DNA of 64,000 bases from Candidatus Sulfopaludibacter sp. SbA3 (GTDB lineage Bacteria; Acidobacteriota; Vicinamibacteria; Vicinamibacterales; UBA2999): assembly GCA_945903265.1 (NCBI GenBank), contig CAMDNQ010000006.1:62001-126000 (forward strand), in the 5' to 3' direction. Under the pieces are notes generated by a model. It worked only from the letters and a program-made list of their open reading frames with translations. It searched no databases and was not told the DNA's origin. The stretch's first letter is position 1. Each line of letters starts with the position of its first letter. Position numbers and translations under genes: made by a program. Of this stretch, positions 1 through 10,323 are shown one piece after another.

Positions 1-576
1 CTCGCGCGGACTGGCCCAGATCAGCTCCGCCGCCGGTGCCGCGCGCATGATGCGCAGCGATTCGGTCATGATCGGCAGCGGGTCGCGTCCCGTGTCCGCG
101 ATGCGGCCGGCAAACACCGAAATGCACGACGGCGCGCCGCCGGCGAGCGCGTCCGTGACCGCCCGCACCTGCTCGAGCGTCATCAGGGCCGTGACATTGA
201 GCTGCAGCCCGTCGTGCGACAGCCGCCGGACGAGGTCGTACGACGGAGCGCGCCGCGTGTTGGTCACCGGAATCTTGACGTAGACGTTGGTGCCCCACGA
301 GGCAATGCGCCGCGCTTCCCGTTCCATGCCGTCGACGTCGTCGGAGAACACCTCGAACGAAATGGGACGATCCGGAATCGCCGCCAGCACCTCGCGCGCG
401 AAGCCGGCGTAATCGGTGATGCCCGCCTTCCGCATCAGCGTCGGGTTCGTCGTGAAGCCCTTGATGAACGGCTGGCGATAGAGGGCGACCATGCCGGCGA
501 GGTCGGCGCCGTCCGCAAAGATCTTCACCGCGAGATCGCGGACTGGCTTCACGGGGTCGGGCGGAGGCGTGCTCAT
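1..576 (-). CDS. transaldolase-family enzyme, cut by the window edge
   Basis: The gene starts with ATG at 576 and is still open at base 1, so about 192 N-terminal residues are visible. The translation contains TTNPTLMRKAG early and VYVKIPVTN mid-way; the Lys of the second motif sits where class I transaldolases and fructose-6-phosphate aldolases carry the Schiff-base lysine. The enzyme would interconvert pentose-phosphate sugars, including sedoheptulose 7-phosphate, in the cytoplasm. Its ATG overlaps the gmhB stop by 4 bases (ATGA), and gmhB overlaps gmhA the same way. Sedoheptulose 7-phosphate is the GmhA substrate, so I infer that this enzyme balances supply to the heptose pathway. The fragment cannot separate transaldolase from fructose-6-phosphate aldolase. 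Confidence 0.85.
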   Translation of the reverse strand, partial: MSTPPPDPVKPVRDLAVKIFADGADLAGMVALYRQPFIKGFTTNPTLMRKAGITDYAGFAREVLAAIPDRPISFEVFSDDVDGMEREARRIASWGTNVYVKIPVTNTRRAPSYDLVRRLSHDGLQLNVTALMTLEQVRAVTDALAGGAPSCISVFAGRIADTGRDPLPIMTESLRIMRAAPAAELIWASPRE

Positions 577-1103
577 CGGGAATCGGCGGCAATCCAGGCC
601 GCGGCCCGATCCAGATCGGGAGCCTGGGTGTCGGGCTGGATCGTGACGGGTTCGCCGTGGCCGCCGTCGACGAGGATGGTGGTGCACCCGGCGCGCTGGC
701 CCGCCCCCACGTCGCGCCACCTGTCGCCGACCATGTAGCTGCGGGCGAGCGCGATGTCATGCTCGACCGCCGCGGCGTACAGCATGCCCGGCGCCGGCTT
801 CCGGCACGCGCAGGCATCGGCATCGTCGTGATAGCAGACGCGGATGTCGTCGAGCGGCAGCACCTCGCGCAGCCGCGCGTGGATCGCCTCGACACCCGCC
901 CGTTCGCCGCCGCCGCGCCGCACGTCCGGCTGGTTGGTCGTGACAATGAGCAGGAACCCGGCGCGCCGCAGCCGTTCGAGCGCCTCGCGCACGCCCGGGA
1001 GCAGCTCCATCTCGGCGAGCGCCATCGGTGCCCGCCAATGTCCCTTGTCGTGGATCATGCGCGTGATGACGCCGTCGCGGTCCAGGAAGACAGCGCGGTT
1101 CAT
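573..1103 (-). CDS. gmhB: D-glycero-D-manno-heptose 1,7-bisphosphate 7-phosphatase
   Basis: A HAD-superfamily phosphatase of 176 residues, the usual size for GmhB. FLDRDGV near the N-terminus is the Asp nucleophile motif, TNQPDV is motif II, and CRKPAPGM and MVGDRWRDV are motifs III and IV. CYHDDADACACRKP carries the Cys/His pattern of the GmhB/HisB zinc loop. It removes the 7-phosphate of heptose 1,7-bisphosphate in nucleotide-activated heptose synthesis. The frame stays open upstream, but ATG at 1103 gives the normal N-terminus and overlaps the TGA of the upstream gmhA gene (ATGA), so translation is probably coupled. Confidence 0.9.
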   Translation of the reverse strand: MNRAVFLDRDGVITRMIHDKGHWRAPMALAEMELLPGVREALERLRRAGFLLIVTTNQPDVRRGGGERAGVEAIHARLREVLPLDDIRVCYHDDADACACRKPAPGMLYAAAVEHDIALARSYMVGDRWRDVGAGQRAGCTTILVDGGHGEPVTIQPDTQAPDLDRAAAWIAADSR

Positions 1104-1903
1104 CGCGTGGACTCCCACTTCGTCGGCCGCTGCTGGACCGCCGGGTGCGAGACGAGCAGGTGCCAGATGACGGCCTGGAAGGCCTCGGTATGGGGCGTGA
1201 CCCGCTCGGCGTTCACGGTCGGGATGACGAGGCACTCGTCCGCGACGGTCGCCGTGAAGCCGCCGTCCCTGCCGACGACGCCGAGAATCTGTGCGCCGGC
1301 CTCCCGCTCATACGTCAGTGCCGCGACGAGGTTCGCGCTCACGTGCTTCTCCGCGCTGCCGCCCCCGACGGAGAGCACGAACACCATGTCGGTGTTCCTG
1401 AGGCGGCTCCCCGCAAGCCAGCTGGCGAAGACGGTGTCCCACCCCTCGTCGTTCGTCCGGGCCGTGAGTTCGGCTACGTTGTCGGTGGGACTGTAGGTTT
1501 CGATGTCGGCGATCTTGCGGAAGTCGTTGACCATGTGCGACGCGTTGGCGGCGCTGCCGCCGACGCCCAATACGAACAGCCGGCCGCCGCGCGCGCGGAG
1601 ATCCGCGAGCCGGACCGCCATCCGCTCGAGCACGTTCGCGTCGATGGCCGCGACGATGCGCCCCGTTTCGTCGAGATGCCGGCGCGCGTAGGACGCCTGA
1701 CGGCCTTCGAGATGCTGCCGCGTCTCGGCGAGCCCCTCAGGCGTGCCGATCTCGTAAAACCGCTCGCGCACTTCGTACGCCGCCAGATCGCCGCGGCGGG
1801 CCAGGTCCTCGTAGACCGCGGCCAGGTCGAACGCCTCGCCGTCCGCTTTCTGCGTAAGGACGCTCGTGCGTACGGCGCACAGGCCGTAATCGACGTGGCG
1901 CAT
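1100..1903 (-). CDS. gmhA: GmhA-type SIS sugar isomerase fused to the tail of a truncated nucleotidyltransferase
   Basis: Residues from about 70 onward form a SIS-domain sedoheptulose 7-phosphate isomerase (GVGGSAANASHMVNDF, then LSVGGGSAEKHVSANL), the first step of heptose activation. The first 65 or so residues are different: HVDYGLCAVRTSVL followed by RFYEIGTPEGLAETRQHL is the C-terminal end of an HddC/RmlA-like sugar-1-phosphate nucleotidyltransferase. Its catalytic N-terminal domain is absent. The reading frame continues upstream of the first ATG with family-like residues (TPEM before RHVDYG) and meets an in-frame TGA at 1955-1957. The gene is therefore a bifunctional HddC-GmhA that lost its 5' end, or a SIS gene that kept a remnant. 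The isomerase part looks intact. Confidence 0.8.
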   Translation of the reverse strand: MRHVDYGLCAVRTSVLTQKADGEAFDLAAVYEDLARRGDLAAYEVRERFYEIGTPEGLAETRQHLEGRQASYARRHLDETGRIVAAIDANVLERMAVRLADLRARGGRLFVLGVGGSAANASHMVNDFRKIADIETYSPTDNVAELTARTNDEGWDTVFASWLAGSRLRNTDMVFVLSVGGGSAEKHVSANLVAALTYEREAGAQILGVVGRDGGFTATVADECLVIPTVNAERVTPHTEAFQAVIWHLLVSHPAVQQRPTKWESTR

Positions 1904-2159
1904 CTCCGGCGTCTGACGCGTCGTTCCTACACACGTATTACGACGGCCGGCGCGTCAGCGCGCACCTGCCCATCTTCACCGGCGATTGTCGAAAATGAAC
2001 CATCGTGGTCGCCAGAGTCATAACGGCACCGATCGTAAAGTGAGACTTCTGAATTCTAATACCGGGTATGCCCTCTTCAACAATACAGTATCGACCTGAG
2101 GAGGCTCCCACGGAAGGGGTGGGGGCGATTTCCAAGGAAAATGGCCCAAAGGAGCGGCC

Positions 2160-3092
2160 GTGAGCACCCTGAGCGTCTGCCTCACCACGTACAAGAGGGC
2201 CCGGCTTCTCGACCGGACGCTAGCGTCGCTGGTCGCCCAGACGCGGCAGCCGGATGAGCTCATCATCAGCGACGATGCCTCCCCGGATGCGACAGCGGAG
2301 GTCGTCGAGACGTGGCGCCCGGCATTCCGGCACCTGGTGTATCGCCGTAACCCGTCCAACCTCTACATGCCCGGCAATCTCAACGCGTCAATCGGCGCGG
2401 CCACTGGCGAGTACATCGCCAACCTTCACGACGCGGACGAGTTTTCGCCCCACCTGCTCGAGAAATGGGAAGCAGCCCTCGACGCACATCCCTCTGCGGG
2501 TTTTGCCTTCTGCGGCGTCAGCAGCGGCAAGATGCCGCTACAGGGTAATGATCCGGTTGCGACCCGACTTAATCGAAGCACGGTCACCTACGGGTATTCG
2601 GGTGCCAAGGTTTACCTTCACGACGTCGAGCCGCTGACGCCTGGGCGAGTGTTTTTCGAGCGGCACCTCATGCACGCACCGTATTCAATCGTCTGGGGAA
2701 ACGTCATGGCGCGCCGCGAAGCCTATGCTCGTCTTCTTCCGTTTGATTCTCACATCGGGTGGGTCGCCGACGTCGATATGTGGATGCGGATGTGCGGGGA
2801 CTTCGACGTGGCCTACGTTCGCGAACCGCTGATTTACCTCGATAGCAGCCCGACTCCCGAACGCGCGTTCGACTGGAACCGGGAAGAGGCGCTTCGAAGG
2901 GTTCAGCAGCTGAACATTGGACGAATATTCGAGGGATCCCCCGATCGCCTCCAACAGGAACTTGCCCGGCACACGTCCGTGTTCCGCCGGTGGTACCTGA
3001 GGAAGATGGTGGGCCTTGCGGTGAAGGGCGATCTACTCGCGGTTGTGAGGGGAGCGACCCTGCTCGCCGGCCGCGGTCAACCCTGGCCCTGA
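2160..3092 (+). CDS. family 2 glycosyltransferase
   Basis: The protein of 310 residues has a GT-A fold start (SVCLTTYKRARLLDRTL), a nucleotide-binding stretch with ISDDASPDAT, and NLHDADEF around residue 90, which is the DxD-type metal site. No membrane helix is evident, so it is probably a peripheral cytoplasmic enzyme adding a sugar to a surface glycan. Start GTG at 2160 is supported by AAAGGAG at 2148-2154. It is convergent with the next gene and overlaps its 3' end by 16 bases. The 256-base spacer upstream is visibly more AT-rich than the rest of the region and borders the truncated nucleotidyltransferase, which suggests a recombination junction. Sugar donor and acceptor are unknown. Confidence 0.85.
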   Translation: MSTLSVCLTTYKRARLLDRTLASLVAQTRQPDELIISDDASPDATAEVVETWRPAFRHLVYRRNPSNLYMPGNLNASIGAATGEYIANLHDADEFSPHLLEKWEAALDAHPSAGFAFCGVSSGKMPLQGNDPVATRLNRSTVTYGYSGAKVYLHDVEPLTPGRVFFERHLMHAPYSIVWGNVMARREAYARLLPFDSHIGWVADVDMWMRMCGDFDVAYVREPLIYLDSSPTPERAFDWNREEALRRVQQLNIGRIFEGSPDRLQQELARHTSVFRRWYLRKMVGLAVKGDLLAVVRGATLLAGRGQPWP

Positions 3093-3817
3093 GTCGACGA
3101 GAGCAGCGTGATGGCGCGCCGATAGCCGGCGATAGTGCCAACGTCGACGTACGCCGTTCCGATCGCGCGAGCCGTCGCGCGTCCGCCCCGGGCCAGGTAG
3201 GCGTTGACCAGCGTGCCGAAGTACTCGTCCCCCCGCCCCGGCGCCAGCCACAGATCCCGCAGCTCGCGCATGGTCTTTCCCGACATCCGGAAGGCGCCCC
3301 AGACCCAGTGCGTGCGAGCGTCAGCGCTCTTGACCTGCACCTCCTGCACGACGCCATCGGCATCCGCGACCACGGCGTCGAAGAATCTCGGTTCGTCCAC
3401 AGGAAACAACAGGAACGAAAGCGGATCCGCCGGCAGGCGCGCGAGGCCGTCCTGCGGAAACCAGATGGTGTCGGGCAATCCCACCATCACCAGGTCGTCA
3501 TCAGCGATCAGGGGCGTTGCACGGAAAATGGCGTCGCACAGCCCGGCCGGCTTCGGCTGCACCGCGTAAAAGACATCCGCCGAAAAGACCGATCCGCCGT
3601 AGTAATCGAGGATGTCTGATTTGCCGGGCGAGATCACGAAACAGATACGCGTCGCGCCTCCAGCCAACATGCGTTCTACGATGTACTCACTGATCGCACG
3701 CGGCCGCTCGGTGCCTTCTTCCATCCGGGTGCCCACCGGGAGCAGTTCCTTGGAAAACGCCAGCGGCTGCATGCGACTGCCTGACCCGGCAGCCGGGACG
3801 ATTCCCCAGACGTTCAC
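3077..3817 (-). CDS. sugar-phosphate nucleotidyltransferase (RmlA/GalU superfamily)
   Basis: A 246-residue protein opening with GIVPAAGSGSRMQPL and SKELLPVG, the NTP-binding signature of sugar-1-phosphate nucleotidyltransferases. VMVGLPDTIWF corresponds to the sugar/metal-binding Asp region. It would activate a sugar 1-phosphate for the neighbouring glycosyltransferase. The start is GTG at 3817, two bases after the stop of the FKBP gene, so the two are probably cotranscribed. No strong Shine-Dalgarno is visible. It is shorter than classic RmlA (about 290) and lacks an extra C-terminal domain. Substrate is not determinable from sequence alone. Confidence 0.8.
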   Translation of the reverse strand: MNVWGIVPAAGSGSRMQPLAFSKELLPVGTRMEEGTERPRAISEYIVERMLAGGATRICFVISPGKSDILDYYGGSVFSADVFYAVQPKPAGLCDAIFRATPLIADDDLVMVGLPDTIWFPQDGLARLPADPLSFLLFPVDEPRFFDAVVADADGVVQEVQVKSADARTHWVWGAFRMSGKTMRELRDLWLAPGRGDEYFGTLVNAYLARGGRATARAIGTAYVDVGTIAGYRRAITLLSSTQGQG

Positions 3818-3819
3818 GG

Positions 3820-4248
3820 TTACTTGACGTCCAATAACTCGACGTCGAAGAGCAGCGTGGCGTTGGGCGGAATCACGCCACCGGCGCCTCGCGCGCCGTA
3901 CCCCATGTCCGGCGGAATCGTGAGCGTTCGCTGTCCGCCGACCTTCATACCCGCCACGCCCTGGTCCCAGCCCGGAATGACTTCGCCGGCGCCCAGGTTA
4001 AACGAGAACGGTTCGTTCCGATCGCGCGAGCTGTCGAACTTCGCGCCTTTGTGATCGGCGCGGGCGGCATCGTAGAGCCAGCCCGTGTAGTGCACGGTCA
4101 CGACCTGTCCGGATTGCGCTTCGGCGCCCGTCCCGACCCGGCCGTCCTGCCTGATGAGTTCTGCCACGTTGTTGTTCTCCGTACTGGCGCCGCCGCAGGC
4201 GGCGACGAGGATCGAGGCCACGACCGGCCACATTCGTAGACTGCGCAT
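3820..4248 (-). CDS. FKBP-type peptidyl-prolyl isomerase, lipoprotein
   Basis: A 142-residue protein starting MRSLRMWP, with a short hydrophobic stretch ending LVAAC, a lipobox, so it is probably anchored in the periplasmic leaflet of a membrane. The rest is one FKBP domain: [46 protein letters not shown] and [14 protein letters not shown] all match family blocks. It catalyses proline cis-trans isomerisation in exported proteins. ATG at 4248 is preferred over upstream in-frame starts because it gives the signal peptide and lies 6 bases downstream of a TATAAT. It is followed closely by the nucleotidyltransferase gene. Confidence 0.9.
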   Translation of the reverse strand: MRSLRMWPVVASILVAACGGASTENNNVAELIRQDGRVGTGAEAQSGQVVTVHYTGWLYDAARADHKGAKFDSSRDRNEPFSFNLGAGEVIPGWDQGVAGMKVGGQRTLTIPPDMGYGARGAGGVIPPNATLLFDVELLDVK

Positions 4249-4254
4249 CGGCCG

Positions 4255-4260
4255 ATTATA
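4255..4260 (-). promoter_or_regulatory. candidate -10 hexamer for a leaderless FKBP transcript
   Basis: TATAAT on the minus strand ends 6 bases before the ATG at 4248, so transcription would start at or next to the start codon. No convincing -35 was identified. The same spacing recurs before mtnA, mltB and iorA. Confidence 0.5.
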
Positions 4261-4266
4261 CGAGGC

Positions 4267-4349
4267 CAACTCCCAACTCCCAATAAGCCAATTCCCAAGC
4301 CAGGAGCCAAGTACATTGGGGGTTGCTGTTTTTGGGGAGCTGGTAGTTG
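4267..4349. repeat. imperfect palindrome of repeated words between divergent genes
   Basis: The left arm caactcccaactccc (4267-4281) and right arm gggagctggtagttg (4335-4349) are complementary at 13 of 15 positions. Between them are further degenerate copies of the word ccaa(c/t)tccc. The element fills most of the spacer between the FKBP gene and sppA. It resembles in style, not sequence, the elements at 38709 and 52695. Confidence 0.6.
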
Positions 4350-4352
4350 CGT

Positions 4353-4360
4353 AAGGAGGT
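4353..4360 (+). promoter_or_regulatory. strong Shine-Dalgarno fixing the sppA start
   Basis: AAGGAGGT, 4 bases before the GTG at 4365. Most genes in this window have weak or no such site, so this one is notable and decides the start. Confidence 0.75.
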
Positions 4361-4364
4361 CCTG

Positions 4365-6131
4365 GTGGCTGTACGTCGCGGCATTGCACTCGTTCTTGGA
4401 TTCATGGGTTTCATCGGCATGGCCGTCTTCGTCGTCGCAGCGGCTCTGTACTTCCTGTCCGCGCGAGGTCCGTCGGTGCCAGACGAGGCGACGCTCGTCA
4501 TGCGGCCCGGGGGCGAGCTGCTCGACACCCGCCCCGACGATGTCGTGGCGCAGGTGCTCGGGAATGAAGGCGTCTCGGTACGCGGCATGGTCGAAAGCCT
4601 GCGCAAGGCGAAGCGCGACCCGCGGATTCGAGCCGTCCTGCTCCGGCCGTCCACCGTCCAGACGCCGTTCTGGGCGAAGCTGCAGGAGCTCCGCGGCGCG
4701 CTGATTGATTTCCGCGAATCGGGCAAGCCCGTCATCGCCTATCTCGAGTACGGCGGCGACCGCGAGTACTACCTCGCGACGGCGGCGAGCCAGATCTTCC
4801 TGCTTCCCGCCAGCCCGCTCGATCTCAGTGGCATTGCGTCGTACGAAGTCTTTTTGAGGGGAGCGCTGGACAAGATCGGCGCGCAGCCCGACTTCCTGCA
4901 GATCGGGGCCTACAAGACCGCGCCCAACCAGCTCACGCAAACGGGGCTCACGCCGGAACACCGGGCGATGAGCGAATGGCTGAATCGCGATCTCTACGAC
5001 CAGATGGTGCTCGGCATCGCGCAGGCACGCCGCAAGACTCCGGGTGAAGTGCGCGCGTTACTGGACGAGGGACCCTTCCCGCCGCAGGAGGCGCTCCGGA
5101 CGGGCCTCGTCGACGGGCTTGCCTATCTCGATCAGCTCGACGATCGCGTGGCGGCGCTGAAGGCGGACGCCGGCGAGGACCGCTACATCGAGGAATCCGC
5201 GTATCAGCGCGTCAGCGCGCGATCCGTCGGGATTCGGCCCGACTCCCGGATCGCCGTGCTCTCCGCGACAGGGGTCATCGTCAGCGGCAAGAGCGTGTTC
5301 GACCCGCTCAACGGGCCCGTGGTCGGCTCCGACACGGTCGTCGATCAGATTCAGCAGATTCGAGACGATGACTCGATCCGGGCGATCGTCGTGCGCATCG
5401 ACAGTCCCGGCGGCTCCGCCACGGCGTCGGACGTCATCTGGCGCGAGCTGATGATCACGCGCGACGCCAATCCGCGGCGGCCGATCGTCGTGTCGATGTC
5501 CGATCTCGCCGCCTCCGGCGGCTACTACATCGCGACGCCGGCGCACGTTATCGTGGCCGAGCCGGGAACGCTGACGGGTTCGATCGGCATCTTCGGCGGC
5601 AAGATTGCCATCGGCGGCACGCTCGACAAACTCGGCGTCACGACCGAGACGATCACGTCGGGAAAGAACGCGGACCTCGGGTCGCCGTTCGAGCCCTTCC
5701 GGCCCGAGCAGCGCGTGAGGCTGATGGCGTACATGCGCGGCTTCTACGACGACTTCGTGCAGAAGGTGGCGACGTCGCGGCAGCGCAGCGTCGAGCAGGT
5801 CGACGCGGTCGCACAGGGGCGGGTCTGGACAGGGCAGCAGGCGCGCCAGCACGGGCTGGTCGACGTGCTCGGGGGGCTCGATACGGCGGTGGCGATCGCC
5901 AAGGAGCGCGCGGGCATTCCGGCGGAGGAAGACGTCGAGCTGGTGGGCTATCCGCCGCGGCGCACGTTCTTCGAAGCGTTGAGCGATCGGTTCGGCACGT
6001 CGAGCGTCGGCATCTGGGCGCAGCTCGCGGGAGGATTCGATGGCCGCGCGCTGGCGGCGCTCACCGCGCCGGTCCGATTGTTCCGGCGCGGCGAACCGCT
6101 CGCGCTGATGCCGTACGCGTTCGTGCGCTGA
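4365..6131 (+). CDS. sppA: signal peptide peptidase SppA, 67K type
   Basis: About 588 residues with one N-terminal membrane helix ([17 protein letters not shown]) and two tandem S49 peptidase domains, the long 67K architecture. [14 protein letters not shown] near residue 183 carries the general-base Lys. [14 protein letters not shown] near residue 384 carries the nucleophilic Ser; together they form the Ser-Lys dyad. It digests cleaved signal peptides on the periplasmic face of the inner membrane. GTG at 4365 is chosen because a near-perfect AAGGAGGT lies at 4353-4360; an in-frame TTG at 4347 would put that site inside the coding region. Its stop abuts the convergent ppiD stop with no spacer. 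Confidence 0.93.
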   Translation: MAVRRGIALVLGFMGFIGMAVFVVAAALYFLSARGPSVPDEATLVMRPGGELLDTRPDDVVAQVLGNEGVSVRGMVESLRKAKRDPRIRAVLLRPSTVQTPFWAKLQELRGALIDFRESGKPVIAYLEYGGDREYYLATAASQIFLLPASPLDLSGIASYEVFLRGALDKIGAQPDFLQIGAYKTAPNQLTQTGLTPEHRAMSEWLNRDLYDQMVLGIAQARRKTPGEVRALLDEGPFPPQEALRTGLVDGLAYLDQLDDRVAALKADAGEDRYIEESAYQRVSARSVGIRPDSRIAVLSATGVIVSGKSVFDPLNGPVVGSDTVVDQIQQIRDDDSIRAIVVRIDSPGGSATASDVIWRELMITRDANPRRPIVVSMSDLAASGGYYIATPAHVIVAEPGTLTGSIGIFGGKIAIGGTLDKLGVTTETITSGKNADLGSPFEPFRPEQRVRLMAYMRGFYDDFVQKVATSRQRSVEQVDAVAQGRVWTGQQARQHGLVDVLGGLDTAVAIAKERAGIPAEEDVELVGYPPRRTFFEALSDRFGTSSVGIWAQLAGGFDGRALAALTAPVRLFRRGEPLALMPYAFVR

Positions 6132-8078
6132 CTAGAGCGCCGCCGCCTGCGCGAGCATGCGCCGGACGACGTCGTTGTTGATCTGGATCTGCATCCGCTC
6201 CTTCGCGTTCGTCATGTACGACGTGAAGAACCGGTTGCGCCGCTCCGTCAGCAGCTGTTCGCGGAAGGCTTCCTTGCCGAGCAGCAGCTCCTGGGGCGTG
6301 ACATCGTCCCGCTCCATCACGCGGACGATGACTGTGGCGTCGTTCGTCGTGACGGGTTCGCTGACCCCGCCGACCGGCAGGGTGAACGCGGCGGTGTCGA
6401 CGTCGGCGCTCACACCGACGTCAGGCAGCGGCGACCCTCGCGGCATCAGCTGGGTTTCCTTGGCTTCGACGCCCTGCGCCTTCGCGGCCGCCGCAAAGTT
6501 GCCGGCGCTCCGGAGCGTCGCGGCAATCTGCGTAGCCCGCTGCCGGCTGAGTTCCGTGGCCCGCGCCCGAATCGCATCCTCACGGGCACGATCCTTCACC
6601 TGATCGAGCGTCGGCACGTACGGGTCGCGCCTGGCGGAGAGCGCGATGAAGACCGGGCCGCGCGGCGACGTCAGCGGCCCCTCGACCGCGTTCTCCTCGA
6701 GCTCGAACGCGGCGGTCGCAATCTGCGGCGCCGGCCCGACGCCCGGGATCGGGTCCTGGGGTCCGAAGAACTCGCTGTCGGTGACCGTCAGCCCCGCCTG
6801 CTTCGCCACCGCGTCGAGGTCGGAGGCGTTTTCGATCTGCTCGGCCAGCTCCGCCGCGCGCGTGCCCAGCTGCTCGTCGGCGCGCTGCGATTTCAGCAGG
6901 TCTTCGATCTCGCCCCTGGCGTCCTCGAGCGGACGCGTCACCGCGGGCTTCTTGTCGGTGACCCTGATGATGTGGAAGCCGTACTGCGTCTGGACGATGT
7001 CGCTCGTCTGGCCCGTCTCGAGCGCGAAGGCGGCCTGTTCGAACTCGGGCACCATGCGGCCGCGGGTGAAGTAATCGAGATCCCCGCCGTTCACCTTGCT
7101 GCCTTCGTCCTCTGACACCTTGCGGGCGAGCTCGGCGAAATCAGCGCCGCCCTTCACCTGCGCGAGCACCCCCTCGGCCTGCGTGCGCACGACGGCAGCG
7201 TCCTTGCCGCCGGTGTTCAGCAGAATGTGGCTCGCACGGATCTGCTCCGGCATCTGGTACTGCGGCAGGTTGTTGTTGTAATAGCGCTGCACTTCGGTCG
7301 GCGGGATCGTGATGCGCATCCGCGCCTGATCGCGGTCGAGGAGCAGCATGCGGACTTTCCGCTGCTCGCCCACGCGGTACTCGGCCTTGTGCGCCTCGTA
7401 GTGCGCGGCGACATCCGCATCCGACACGGTGACCTGATTCCGGAAGGCGTCTGCCGTCAGCGCGACGACCTGCAGCTTGACGCGCTCGTTGCGCTGCTTG
7501 AACTCGCGCTCGACATCCGCGTCGGACACGTTCATCCAGTCCGTGAGCGCGGCGCGCAGCTTGTCGAGCATCAGGCTGCGGCGGAGCGTCTCCTCGAACT
7601 GCGACTTCGTGAGCGGCGGCTGCTGGCTGCGGAGAATCTGCTCGTAGCGGGCTTCACCGACGAACTGGCCGTTTTCCTGGAGCCCGGGGATGGCGAAGAT
7701 CTGCTGCGCGAGCTCTTCGTCACTGACCGTAATCCCGAGGCGCTCCGCTTCGACGAGCGCCGCCTGCTCGTCCACCAGCTGCTGCAGGATCTGCTGCTCG
7801 ATCCCCAGCTGGCGAAGCAGGGTGTCGCTCAGGCCGGCGCCGTATGCCGCCCTGTACTGCTGGATCTGCGCGGTATAGCGCTGGCGGAACTGGCCAGCCG
7901 TGACCGTGCGTCCCTCGACGTCGGCCACGATCTCGCCGGGCGCCGCGCCGACGCCGCCAACCATCGCGGGATCGTCCAGGAAACTGGGAATGTAGAAGAC
8001 GATGAAAGCGAGGACCACGAGGGCAAGACTCCACTTGAGCCAACCCTTGTGGCGACGCATCCGGTCGAGCATTGTCAT
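6132..8078 (-). CDS. ppiD: PpiD-like periplasmic peptidyl-prolyl isomerase
   Basis: A 648-residue protein with an N-terminal membrane anchor (WLKWSLALVVLAFIVFYI), a SurA-N-like chaperone region with repeated QFRQRY and LRRSLM helices, and a parvulin domain at roughly 270-370 (IRASHILLNTGG, then GGDLDYFTRGRMVPEFEQAAF and QTQYGFHIIRV). A long C-terminal chaperone-like region follows with a second, degenerate parvulin-like part. It would help newly secreted proteins fold at the outer face of the inner membrane. It is convergent with sppA and abuts it exactly. In-frame ATG two codons downstream is an equally possible start. Confidence 0.9.
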   Translation of the reverse strand: MTMLDRMRRHKGWLKWSLALVVLAFIVFYIPSFLDDPAMVGGVGAAPGEIVADVEGRTVTAGQFRQRYTAQIQQYRAAYGAGLSDTLLRQLGIEQQILQQLVDEQAALVEAERLGITVSDEELAQQIFAIPGLQENGQFVGEARYEQILRSQQPPLTKSQFEETLRRSLMLDKLRAALTDWMNVSDADVEREFKQRNERVKLQVVALTADAFRNQVTVSDADVAAHYEAHKAEYRVGEQRKVRMLLLDRDQARMRITIPPTEVQRYYNNNLPQYQMPEQIRASHILLNTGGKDAAVVRTQAEGVLAQVKGGADFAELARKVSEDEGSKVNGGDLDYFTRGRMVPEFEQAAFALETGQTSDIVQTQYGFHIIRVTDKKPAVTRPLEDARGEIEDLLKSQRADEQLGTRAAELAEQIENASDLDAVAKQAGLTVTDSEFFGPQDPIPGVGPAPQIATAAFELEENAVEGPLTSPRGPVFIALSARRDPYVPTLDQVKDRAREDAIRARATELSRQRATQIAATLRSAGNFAAAAKAQGVEAKETQLMPRGSPLPDVGVSADVDTAAFTLPVGGVSEPVTTNDATVIVRVMERDDVTPQELLLGKEAFREQLLTERRNRFFTSYMTNAKERMQIQINNDVVRRMLAQAAAL

Positions 8079-8224
8079 GAAATGAGGCCTCTGAAAGACC
8101 CATCATCTTACAACAGCTCAATAGTGATATATTCGTCGGGTTTAGAAGGACTTAGCGCCTTTACGCGTTCCCGCCGACATGAGCGCTGACATCAACTTCC
8201 ACCCAGTTTGACGTCCCCTGCCTG

Positions 8225-9283
8225 ATGGCTCGCGCTGCCCGCCGACTTGATTTCTCCAGCCACGTCAAAGGGCAGGTGCGCGCGCTCAAGGCGCGGTTCG
8301 ATCGCCGGAATGCGCTGGTCGAGGTCGTGCGCGATGCCCACGCCACGCTCGATCCGACCAAGGTGGCCGCATGGCTCGTCCGTCAGGCCGACGAGTGGAT
8401 TCCCGCTCCGTGCTGGGCGGTGATTGCGCCCGATCTACACGGACAGCTCACCGTCCTTGCCGACAAGGGACTGCTGCCGGCGCTGGGCCCGTCGGTGTGG
8501 GCCGTGGCGGATTGGGTGGTGGCCGAGGGGGGCGAGTTGCTCTCGGCGGACCTTTCGCAGGATCGCCGGACGCAGATGGGCCCTGTCACGGGGACCGCCA
8601 TGGGGTTTCCGCTTGTGTGCCGGACCCGTCCGGTTGGCGTCCTCATCGCGCTCGACCCCCTGCCCTCGGCGACCAGTCCCTCGCTCGGGGCCCCCGCGGC
8701 TGCGGCGCTTCGCACGTTCCTCGAGCCGATCGCGATCGCGCTCGACAATGCGCTGGCCCTGCAGAAGGCGGAGGCGCTCTCCGTCACCGACGACCTGACC
8801 GGCCTGTCGAATTCGCGCTACCTGAATCTGGTGCTGCGGCGGGAGGAGAAGCGCTCGCTCCGGAGCGGCAGGCCCCTGTCTCTCCTGTTCATTGACATGG
8901 ACGGCTTCAAGAACGTCAACACCAACCATGGCCACATGTCGGGCAGCAAGGCGCTCGTCGAAGCGGCGGCGGTCATCCGCAGCTGCGCGCGGGAAACGGA
9001 TGTGGTGGCTCGGTTCGGGGGCGACGAGTTTTCGGTGATCTTGCCGGATACGGGGCGGGAAGGGGCCGTTTTCGTCGCCGAACGCATCTGCGACAGGCTC
9101 CGGGCGTTCAAATTTCTTCAGGCGGACGGTCTATCGGTGCATTTAACTGCGTCGGTGGGCATTGCAACCCTCCCGGACGTGACAACATCAGCCGAAGAAC
9201 TACTAAGAGCGGCGGATCGCGCGATGTACCGGGTCAAAGACACCGGGAAGAACGGGATCCACGTCGCGGAGAAGGGACTGTAA
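8225..9283 (+). CDS. diguanylate cyclase with N-terminal GAF-like domain
   Basis: 352 residues, no membrane helix. The N-terminal 170 residues resemble a GAF sensor domain. The C-terminal half is a GGDEF domain: SVTDDLTGLSN at its start and RFGGDEFSV as the active site. RETD lies five residues upstream of GGDEF, matching the inhibitory I-site RxxD, so product inhibition by c-di-GMP is expected. The stop is only 6 bases before mreB, so the gene is very probably cotranscribed with the rod-shape genes. This suggests that c-di-GMP synthesis is tied to growth or elongation. The sensed ligand is unknown. Confidence 0.9.
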   Translation: MARAARRLDFSSHVKGQVRALKARFDRRNALVEVVRDAHATLDPTKVAAWLVRQADEWIPAPCWAVIAPDLHGQLTVLADKGLLPALGPSVWAVADWVVAEGGELLSADLSQDRRTQMGPVTGTAMGFPLVCRTRPVGVLIALDPLPSATSPSLGAPAAAALRTFLEPIAIALDNALALQKAEALSVTDDLTGLSNSRYLNLVLRREEKRSLRSGRPLSLLFIDMDGFKNVNTNHGHMSGSKALVEAAAVIRSCARETDVVARFGGDEFSVILPDTGREGAVFVAERICDRLRAFKFLQADGLSVHLTASVGIATLPDVTTSAEELLRAADRAMYRVKDTGKNGIHVAEKGL

Positions 9284-10315
<1,032 letters not shown>

Positions 10316-10323
10316 TCTGACGG

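Noticed and set aside
1904..2159. Possible small gene between gmhA and the glycosyltransferase.
   Set aside because: Several short frames exist in both strands but none has a Shine-Dalgarno or family motif; the region looks like a recombined spacer.
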